Below, piece by piece: positions 57,793 through 64,000 of a stretch of DNA of 64,000 nucleotides. This DNA comes from Streptomyces lomondensis (GTDB taxonomy: Bacteria > Actinomycetota > Actinomycetes > Streptomycetales > Streptomycetaceae). The notes under the pieces were generated by a model that worked only from the letters and a program-made list of their open reading frames with translations, made no database searches and was not told where the DNA came from. Numbering within the stretch: the stretch's first letter is position 1; each line of letters starts with the position of its first letter. The stretch covers positions 744,001-808,000 of the forward strand of contig NZ_BMWC01000002.1 in assembly GCF_014651035.1 (NCBI RefSeq), in the 5' to 3' direction. The translations under genes and the position numbers were made by a program.

Positions 57793-58095
57793 TCACTTGC
57801 TCCGAGCCTGCTTCGCCAGCTCCTCGTCGATCTGCTCGAACTTGTCCGCAGCCATGGTCAGGTAGTCGCCCATGCCGTCCAGGCCGTCCAGCGTGGTCTT
57901 CGTGCCCTGCACGAACTCGTCGAAGTTCTCGTCGAACGCCTTCGACGACGACTTCGTGACGTAGCCGGACTGCACGAGGTTGTTGATGTACTTGCGGAGG
58001 CCCTCGAGCTTCTCCTGGAGCTTTTCCTTCTCCTTCACGACATGCTTGGCAGCTTCCCGCATGTCCTGATATGTGATGTCAAGGTCCTTGGCCAT
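57793..58095 (-). CDS. WXG100 family protein (EsxA/EsxB-like)
   Basis: A 100-aa two-helix protein, the exact size of the family. Helix one is YQDMREAAKHVVKEKEKLQE. The turn has NNLVQSGYVTKSSSKAFDENF, where the aromatic-Gly order is changed (SGYVT instead of WxG) but the A-F-x-x-x-F pattern of helix two is kept. Helix two is TTLDGLDGMGDYLTMAADKF. It ends FEQIDEELAKQARSK, close to the Y/F-x-x-x-D/E export signal region. It is the first leftward gene, divergent from the EssC-like ATPase, so it is the best candidate for the core exported protein. The ATG start follows GAGGGAG at a good distance. Confidence 0.8.
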   Translation of the reverse strand: MAKDLDITYQDMREAAKHVVKEKEKLQEKLEGLRKYINNLVQSGYVTKSSSKAFDENFDEFVQGTKTTLDGLDGMGDYLTMAADKFEQIDEELAKQARSK

Positions 58096-58401
58096 GAAGC
58101 CGCTCCCTCTCACAACGCCGCAGGGCCAACCCCCGTGGCTCCCTGTTTGCGGACCCATTGTGTGATCGTCCGCTCTTGCGTCAGCAGCTTACGGGTGTGG
58201 CCAGTGGGGCCAAACCCCCGCTTGTGAACGAGCCGTCATGAAGTCGTGTACGACGTTGCCATCGGGAACGTCATAACGCCTCCCCACTGCCCCGCCCCGA
58301 CCTCGAACGGATATCGTCGCTACGACTGTGGCCCGCGTTGCGGAAGCGGCCATGGCGACCACAGAGGCCACACCGGCCCAGTGGCACGGGGAGGACTAGT
58401 C
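58096..58401. promoter_or_regulatory. Divergent promoter gap of the T7SS locus
   Basis: The 306-bp gap holds promoters for the leftward WXG100 operon and the rightward ATPase gene. An inverted repeat GACGTT (58252-58257) / AACGTC (58267-58272) with a 9-bp spacer lies near its middle and could be an operator for both. A GGGAGGA ribosome site precedes the ATPase GTG. No other gene is seen. Confidence 0.4.
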
Positions 58402-61400
58402 GTGCGCCTGACTCTGACCGTCGTCGACCCGTACGGCGGTGGCACCGCCGACGTCGTGCTCGATGCCGATCCTGAGTCCACCGTGGGGGACATCGCCCTG
58501 GAGCTGGCCAAGCAGGTCGGGCACAGCGGGGCGCAGATCATCCCGCTCGGGCAGCACCGGCAGGCTCCGGCCAACAACGCGCCCCTCGTGTACGTGGACG
58601 GGTACGCCGTCGATCCGAACGCCACCGTCGTCGGATCGCCCCTGCGCGAGGGCGCCGTCGTCAGCCTTCAGGATCCGTCCGGGTGTCTGCCCGGTGAGCC
58701 CACCGGTCTGGTCGAGTTGCGTGTCGTGGGCGGGCCCGCCGCCGGGTTCGTGCACCGGCTCGGCGTCGGGCGCTACGACATCGGCAGCGGGGCGGCGTCG
58801 TACGTCCGGATCGACGATCCCGAGGTCGACGCCCGGGCCCTCACCCTCTCCGTCGCCACCGACGGCACCTGCCAGGTCGCCGTCCATATGGACAAAGAGC
58901 ACGTCACCCTCGACGGCAAGTCCCTCGCCGACGAGGAAGCAGAGGAGCAGGGCAGCAGTAAGAAGAAGGGGCAGGAGAAGAAGCAGGAGAAGAAAGAGGA
59001 GAAGAAGGGCGGGGGTTCCGAGTGGCCCCTCGGGGCTCAGATCGGGATCGGCAACACCCTTCTCGAGCTCACCCGTTACACGCCCCCGAACGCCGCCCTC
59101 AAGTGGTCCGACGACGGTATCGGGCTGGACTACAACCGTCCCCCGCGGCTGCGTCCCCCCGAGCGGCAGACCAACTTCCGGCTGCCGTCGCCGCCTCGCG
59201 AGTACGAGGCCCGGCCGCTGCCGTGGCTGATGGCGCTGACGCCGCTCGTCGGTGCCGTCGTATCAGTGATGATCTTCCAGCGCTGGTACTACCTGATCAT
59301 GGCGGCGCTGAGCCCGTTCCTGCTCTTCGCGAACTACTACAACGACAAGAAGCACGGGCGTAAGTCCCACGCCAAGCAGGTCAAGGAGTACGAGGAGCAG
59401 AAGGAGCGGATCGAGAAGGACGCGCAGGACGCCCTCGTCACCGAGCGGAACGACCGGCGGCACGCCATACCCGACCCCGCCACTGTTCTCGCCCTGGGCA
59501 CGGGGCCGCGGACCCGTCTCTGGGAACGGCGGCGTACCGACCGCGACCATCTCCTCCTCCGTGTCGGGACCGGGCAGTTGCCCTCCGAGGTCGTGCTCGA
59601 CGACCCCGAGCAGGACGACCACCGCCGGCAGGTGACCTGGAAGATCGAGGACGCCCCGGTCGCGCTGCACCTGCGCACCCTCGGGGTCGTCGGCATGGCC
59701 GGGCCGGGGGACTCCGCCCGGGCCCTCGGGCGGTGGGCCGTCGCGCAGACCGCCGCCCTGCACAGCCCGATGGACGTGCAGTTCTACGTGCTGAGCGAGA
59801 ACGCCGCGCAGGAGTCCTGGGACTGGGTGCGCTGGCTGCCGCACGCCCGGCCGTCCGGCGGGCAGGACGTCAACGCGCTCATCGGGACCGACGCCGAGAC
59901 CGTCGGCGCCCGCATCGGCGAGCTGACGCAGATCCTCGACGCGCGGAAGAAGGCCGCCGAGCAGAACAAGTCGCAGGGCGGTTCGAGCTTCAGCGATCCC
60001 GACATCGTCGTGGTGTGGGACGGGTCGCGGCGGCTCAGGTCCCTCCCCGGCGTCGTACGGCTGCTGCGCGAAGGACCCTCCGTGTCCATGTTCGCCATCT
60101 GCCTCGACGCCGAGGAGCGGTTCCTGCCCGGCGAGTGCCAGGCCTACGTCGTCGCCGAGCCGAAGCCCGAGGAGCACGAGCCCGACCGGCAGGTGCAGCA
60201 GGCCCAGCAGGTCGCCGGCGGTTTCCCCTCCTTCCAGGCCTGGCACACCACCGCGCAGCAGCCCGAACAGGCCGGCCGTACCGAGCGGTTGCGGCTGCGG
60301 GTGGAGGAGGCGGGTGCCGAGCGGCTGAAGGACGTACGGCCCGACTTCGTCTCCCCGGCCTGGTGCCTGCGGCTCGCCCGGTCGCTGTCGCCACTGCGTG
60401 ACATCAGCGGTGAGACCGAGGACTCGGCCCTGCCCGCCTCCAGCCGGCTGCTGGACGTGCTCCAGCTGGAGCCGCCGACGAGCGACGCGATCGTGGCGCG
60501 CTGGCGGATGGGCGGGCAGTCGACGCTGGCCGTCATCGGTGAGTCGTACGACGGTCCGTTCGGGATCGACATCCGCAAGGACGGGCCGCACGGTCTCATC
60601 GCCGGTACGACCGGTTCGGGTAAGTCGGAGCTGCTGCAGACCATCGTGGCGGCGCTGGCCGTGGCGAACACGCCCGAGAACATGACGTTCGTGCTGGTCG
60701 ACTACAAGGGCGGCGCGGCGTTCAAGGACTGCGTCCATCTGCCGCACACCGTCGGCATGGTGACCGACCTCGACGCCCACCTGGTGGAACGCGCCCTGGA
60801 GTCGCTGGGCGCCGAGCTGCACCGGCGCGAGCACATCCTGGCCGCCGCCGACGCCAAGGACATCGAGGACTACCAGGATCTGGTGCGCCGGGATCCTTCG
60901 CACCAGCCGGTGCCCCGGCTGCTCATCGTCATCGACGAGTTCGCCTCGATGGTGCGTGACCTGCCCGACTTCGTGACGGGCCTCGTGAACATCGCCCAGC
61001 GTGGCCGGTCCCTCGGCATTCACCTGCTGCTCGCCACGCAGCGGCCGTCCGGCGTCGTCTCCCCCGAGATCCGCGCCAACACCAACCTCCGTATCGCGCT
61101 GCGTGTGACGGACGGCGGCGAGTCGACCGACGTCATCGACTCGCCGGAGGCCGGGCACATCTCCAAGAGCACCCCGGGCCGCGCCTACGCCCGCCTCGGG
61201 CACGCCTCCCTGGTCCCCTTCCAGTCGGGACGCGTCGGTGGCCGCCGGCCCGGTGCCGCCGACCCGGCCGTGCTGATGCCCTGGGTGGGCCCGCTGACCT
61301 GGGAGGACCTGGGCCGGGCGGCGCTGGCCAAGCCCAAGGCGGAGGCCCGTGAGGACGAGGAGATCACCGACCTGAAGGTCCTCGTCGACACCATCCGCGA

Positions 61401-63036
61401 CGCCAACCGCTCGCTCGGCATCCCGCCCCAGCACAGCCCGTGGCTGCCGGCCCTCGACGAGACGCTGCTGCTGGACGAGATCGAGGTGCCGGCGTTCGCG
61501 GGCGGCGCCGGCAAGCTGCCGCCGGCCCCGTACGGCATCGAGGACCTGCCCGCCAGCCAGTCCCGCCGCCCGGTCGTCGTGGACTTCTCGTCCTTCGGCC
61601 ATCTGATGATCGGCGGTGCGCCGCGCAGCGGCCGCTCCCAGGTGCTGCGCACGCTGGCGGGCTCGATCGCCCGCACCCACTCCGTCGCCGACGTGCACCT
61701 CTACGGCATCGACTGCGGCAACGGCGCGCTCAACGCGCTGACCCGGCTGCCGCACTGCGGCGCGGTCGTCGGCCGCAACCAGACCGAGCGGGTCGTGCGG
61801 CTCGTCAACCGGCTCAAGGGCGAGATGGGCCGCCGCCAGGACCTGCTGGCGGACAAGGGCTTCGCGGACATCGGCGAGCAGCGGGCCTCGGTCTCCGAGG
61901 ACGAGCGGCTGCCGCACATCGTCGTGCTGCTGGACCGCTGGGAGGGCTGGGTGCCCACGCTCGGCGAGATCGACCACGGTTCGCTTACGGACGAGTTGCA
62001 GACGATGATGCGCGAGGGCGCGAGCGTCGGCATCCATCTGGTCCTCACCGGCGACCGGACCCTCCTGGTCGGCCGTATCGCGACCCTCACCGAGGACAAG
62101 TACGGTCTGCGGCTGGCCGACCGCAGCGACTTCTCGGCGCTCGGCATCCCGGCGCGCAAGGTGCCGGAGGAGATCCCGCCGGGGCGGGCCTTCCGCAACG
62201 AGTTCGGTACGGAGACGCAGTTCGCGCTGCTCGCCGAGGACACCAGCGGGCAGGGCCAGGCCGCCGCGCTCGCCGCGATCGGAGAGGCCGCCGCGGCCCG
62301 GGACGCGTCCGTGCCGCGCACGCGCCGCCCGTTCCGTGTGGACAGCCTGCCCAGCCGTATCTCCTTCCCGGAGGCGTGGGAGCTGCGCGACCCGGACCTG
62401 TCCCGCTCGCGCCTGTGGGGCCTGGTCGGCATCGGCGGCGACGAGATCATCGGCTTCGGCCCCGATCTGGCGCAGGGCGTACCGGCGTTCGTCGTCGCGG
62501 GCCCGGCCAAGTCGGGCCGCTCGACGGTCCTGCTGAACTTCGCCCACTCGTTCCTGTCCCAGGGCACGCGCCTGGTGATCGCGGCGCCGCGCCAGTCCCC
62601 GCTGCGCCAACTCGACGGCACGGACGGCGTCCTGAAGGTCTTCACCGGCGACGACATCGACGAGGACGAGTTCGAGGAGCTGATCGACCAGGCGTCCCTG
62701 GAGGAGCCGATCGCGGTCCTCGTCGACGACGGCGAGATCCTGGAGGACTGCGACGCGGAGAGCCAGCTGAAGAAGCTGGTCTCGCGGGGCGCCGAGCGCG
62801 GCCTCGCCCTGGTCATCGCCGGTGACGAGGAGGACGTGTGCAGCGGCTTCTCCGGCTGGCAGGTCGATGCGAAGAAGGCCCGCCGCGGCATCCTGCTCTC
62901 CCCGCAGGAGTCCTCCAGCGGCGACCTCATCGGCGTGCGCCTGTCCCGCAGCATGGTCGGCGGCCAGGTCGCCCCCGGCAAGGGCATGCTGCACCTCGGG
63001 GACGGGGAGCTGCGTACGGTCGTGGTGCCGGGATGA
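58402..63036 (+). CDS. EssC-like type VII secretion ATPase (three FtsK/SpoIIIE modules)
   Basis: A 1544-aa motor for export of WXG100 proteins. The N-terminus (1-95; LTLTVVDPYGGGTADVVLDA) and about 112-235 look like two FHA-like/ubiquitin-like domains, the second split by a Lys/Glu-rich insert (about 180-205). Two helices lie near 275-315 (WLMALTPLVGAVVSVMIF; WYYLIMAALSPFLLFANYY). The first ATPase has Walker A GTTGSGKS (735-742), LVDYKGGAAF and the Walker B LLIVIDEFASM. The second has GAPRSGRS (1072-1079) and the third GPAKSGRS (1367-1374), both with Arg in place of the Walker Lys. Order and length fit EssC rather than EccC, which lacks FHA domains. GGGGAGGA precedes the GTG start. Confidence 0.88.
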   Translation: MRLTLTVVDPYGGGTADVVLDADPESTVGDIALELAKQVGHSGAQIIPLGQHRQAPANNAPLVYVDGYAVDPNATVVGSPLREGAVVSLQDPSGCLPGEPTGLVELRVVGGPAAGFVHRLGVGRYDIGSGAASYVRIDDPEVDARALTLSVATDGTCQVAVHMDKEHVTLDGKSLADEEAEEQGSSKKKGQEKKQEKKEEKKGGGSEWPLGAQIGIGNTLLELTRYTPPNAALKWSDDGIGLDYNRPPRLRPPERQTNFRLPSPPREYEARPLPWLMALTPLVGAVVSVMIFQRWYYLIMAALSPFLLFANYYNDKKHGRKSHAKQVKEYEEQKERIEKDAQDALVTERNDRRHAIPDPATVLALGTGPRTRLWERRRTDRDHLLLRVGTGQLPSEVVLDDPEQDDHRRQVTWKIEDAPVALHLRTLGVVGMAGPGDSARALGRWAVAQTAALHSPMDVQFYVLSENAAQESWDWVRWLPHARPSGGQDVNALIGTDAETVGARIGELTQILDARKKAAEQNKSQGGSSFSDPDIVVVWDGSRRLRSLPGVVRLLREGPSVSMFAICLDAEERFLPGECQAYVVAEPKPEEHEPDRQVQQAQQVAGGFPSFQAWHTTAQQPEQAGRTERLRLRVEEAGAERLKDVRPDFVSPAWCLRLARSLSPLRDISGETEDSALPASSRLLDVLQLEPPTSDAIVARWRMGGQSTLAVIGESYDGPFGIDIRKDGPHGLIAGTTGSGKSELLQTIVAALAVANTPENMTFVLVDYKGGAAFKDCVHLPHTVGMVTDLDAHLVERALESLGAELHRREHILAAADAKDIEDYQDLVRRDPSHQPVPRLLIVIDEFASMVRDLPDFVTGLVNIAQRGRSLGIHLLLATQRPSGVVSPEIRANTNLRIALRVTDGGESTDVIDSPEAGHISKSTPGRAYARLGHASLVPFQSGRVGGRRPGAADPAVLMPWVGPLTWEDLGRAALAKPKAEAREDEEITDLKVLVDTIRDANRSLGIPPQHSPWLPALDETLLLDEIEVPAFAGGAGKLPPAPYGIEDLPASQSRRPVVVDFSSFGHLMIGGAPRSGRSQVLRTLAGSIARTHSVADVHLYGIDCGNGALNALTRLPHCGAVVGRNQTERVVRLVNRLKGEMGRRQDLLADKGFADIGEQRASVSEDERLPHIVVLLDRWEGWVPTLGEIDHGSLTDELQTMMREGASVGIHLVLTGDRTLLVGRIATLTEDKYGLRLADRSDFSALGIPARKVPEEIPPGRAFRNEFGTETQFALLAEDTSGQGQAAALAAIGEAAAARDASVPRTRRPFRVDSLPSRISFPEAWELRDPDLSRSRLWGLVGIGGDEIIGFGPDLAQGVPAFVVAGPAKSGRSTVLLNFAHSFLSQGTRLVIAAPRQSPLRQLDGTDGVLKVFTGDDIDEDEFEELIDQASLEEPIAVLVDDGEILEDCDAESQLKKLVSRGAERGLALVIAGDEEDVCSGFSGWQVDAKKARRGILLSPQESSSGDLIGVRLSRSMVGGQVAPGKGMLHLGDGELRTVVVPG

Positions 63037-63114
63037 GGCGTTGAGCGGGGGTTCGGCGAAGCCGAAGCGGAGGAAGGCGGCGGGGGCCGCCCTGCGGTAC
63101 GAGCACCGGCCGGG

Positions 63115-63483
63115 GTGGTCGGTTCGCTGCCCGGGCTGGCTGCGGGGTACCTGGTCGCCGGGGTGATCGGCACGACCATCCGGCCCAAACGGCGCCGCGA
63201 TTGGGACTACGGCTGCTACAGCCAGGGCGGCTCGTGCTGGGTGCATGTCCACTTCCCGTACTCGTCAAGTACGGCGGTCGGTCCTCTACCGGACCTTCGA
63301 CATCCGAGCGTCTCTAATCAGCTAAGTGATCCTATGCAGGACGTGGTGTCTGGCATGGGTGGTGTCCACCGTGGAGGGGTGGCGTGGGCGTGGAGGTGGA
63401 AGCCTGCGCCCAGTGCTGCGCCTCGTGGCCGGTGTCGGCTGGTGGTGGATGTGCTGATCGTCGTCACGCCCTGGTACCGGTGA
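63115..63483 (+). other. Possible small gene disrupted by the IS-type insertion
   Basis: An open frame begins VVGSLPGLAAGYLVAGVIGT, a helix, then the unusual RRRDWDYGCYSQGGSCWVHV with two Cys and aromatic residues. After about residue 55 the sequence becomes low-quality and overlaps the tnpB fragment on the other strand. It may be a short membrane protein downstream of essC whose end was lost, but ribosome site and start are weak. I cannot name it. Confidence 0.25.
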
Positions 63484-64000
63484 GCTGCACGGGGCAGCCG
63501 TCTCCGGCCCGTGGGTGCGTGTCCCTCCGGACGCTTGCCCGCCGGACCGCTTGGGCCGGTGGGGGAGGGTGCCCTGCGTCGCCTGGGCGCGGGGCGTGTG
63601 GTGCGGCGCCGGGTGGGGCCGGTCTTGGACCGGTCCTGCCGACGGGTCTGGACGGTGGCCGGGGTGATCACGGCGGTGGCTTCGAGCCGGTCGACCACGC
63701 TGCGGATAGCCATCGCGCCGCTGGTGCGGTCGGTGGCGGTCTTGGTCTGGTGAGTCAGGCCGCGGGCGGCGATACGCTGCCATGCTCCAGTGTCGCGGTC
63801 GCCCTGCCAGCCGCAGTCCCGGTTCGGGCACAGGGCCCATTTCCAGCCGGTGTGGTGGGCCGGTCGGGGGCTTTGCGGTGGCGCAGCGGGACGAGACAGC
63901 GGGGGCAGTGCCGGGAGGTGTTCCGGGCCGGGACGGTGACCACGGCGATGCCCGTCTCGGCGGCCAGGTGCCGGATCCGTTCGACGATCTTCCCGCGTAC
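63318..64000 (-). pseudogene. IS605/IS200-family tnpB-like transposase fragment with frameshift
   Basis: The part at the window edge reads RGKIVERIRHLAAETGIAVV, VTVPARNTSRHCPRC and LVPLRHRKAPDRP. After a one-base shift at about 63857-63859 it continues HTGWKWALCPNRDCGWQGDR, DTGAWQRIAARGLTHQ. These are the C-terminal RuvC-like region and zinc ribbon (CPRC, CPNRDC) of TnpB, with the last catalytic Asp region (DRDTGAW). Inserting one C in the run CGGCCC restores DRPHHTGWKW. The remaining frame runs to the stop at 63318 with Arg/Pro-rich sequence. The N-terminus is outside the window. No tnpA or clear end hairpin was seen. Confidence 0.75.

Noticed and set aside
63052..63066. Terminator after the EssC-like gene (TTCGGC-GAA-GCCGAA)
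   Set aside because: Only a 6-bp stem with no T-run; too weak to support.
59263..63252. 1329-codon open frame antisense to the EssC-like ATPase
   Set aside because: Composition (Val/Gln/Arg/His runs) is that of an antisense shadow; the plus-strand frame has Walker motifs.

Overview
The window is high-GC actinobacterial DNA, almost certainly from a Streptomyces chromosome. The reasons are pervasive G/C third positions, frequent GTG starts, nuoA beside an NlpC/P60 gene, the futalosine menaquinone gene mqnC, and a Gram-positive Tad pilus locus without an outer-membrane secretin. From memory, gene order resembles the S. coelicolor core around SCO4562 (nuoA) to SCO4550 (mqnC) and beyond.

Region 1 (1-13.7 kb) is mostly core metabolism and cell envelope. 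It holds the start of the nuo operon (nuoA, leftward), a secreted NlpC/P60 hydrolase behind a 750-bp regulatory gap with two CRP-like sites, a Tat-exported FAD oxidoreductase, a geranylgeranyl-reductase-like flavoprotein, GNAT and PASTA proteins, menG, an acyltransferase, a deacetylase/GT2 fusion, a GH18-like lipoprotein, an imidazolonepropionase-like protein and mqnC. Menaquinone synthesis, side-chain reduction and NADH oxidation are thus clustered.

Region 2 (13.8-34 kb) is the Tad/Flp pilus region. A CPBP protease, a TadV-type prepilin peptidase and a LysM-BTAD membrane protein lie to the left. The main operon runs leftward from 33.7 kb: cpaB, tadZ, cpaF, tadB, tadC, flp, two tadE-like genes and a tadG-like gene. 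It continues directly into a lipoprotein gene and a secreted-protein gene. That two-gene unit (lipoprotein of about 220 aa, then a translationally coupled secreted protein of about 350 aa ending EIQSVNR or similar) is the most striking feature of the window. Six pairs are present, at 18.8, 21.2, 25.4-27.1, 42.6, 45.3 and 47.1-48.8 kb. One has a frameshift, and two scars remain at 23.6 and 49.1 kb. SUKH-like and DUF4303-like proteins, a WXG100-like protein and a double-glycine-leader peptide are interspersed.

Region 3 (34-42.5 kb) is envelope-related: two coupled membrane proteins with repeated extracytoplasmic domains and a Cys-containing tail, an LCP ligase, a second deacetylase/GT2 fusion whose deacetylase motifs are destroyed, and an integral membrane protein.

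Region 4 (42.5-64 kb) carries three more lipoprotein/secreted pairs and then a type VII secretion (WXG100) locus. Two convergent operons of similar make-up (small WXG100-like protein, larger T7SS-type substrate, accessory proteins) meet near 52.5 kb. A divergent gene encodes a 1544-aa EssC-like ATPase with FHA-like N-terminus, two membrane helices and three FtsK/SpoIIIE modules. The window ends in a frameshifted IS605-family tnpB fragment. No rRNA, tRNA or CRISPR array was seen.
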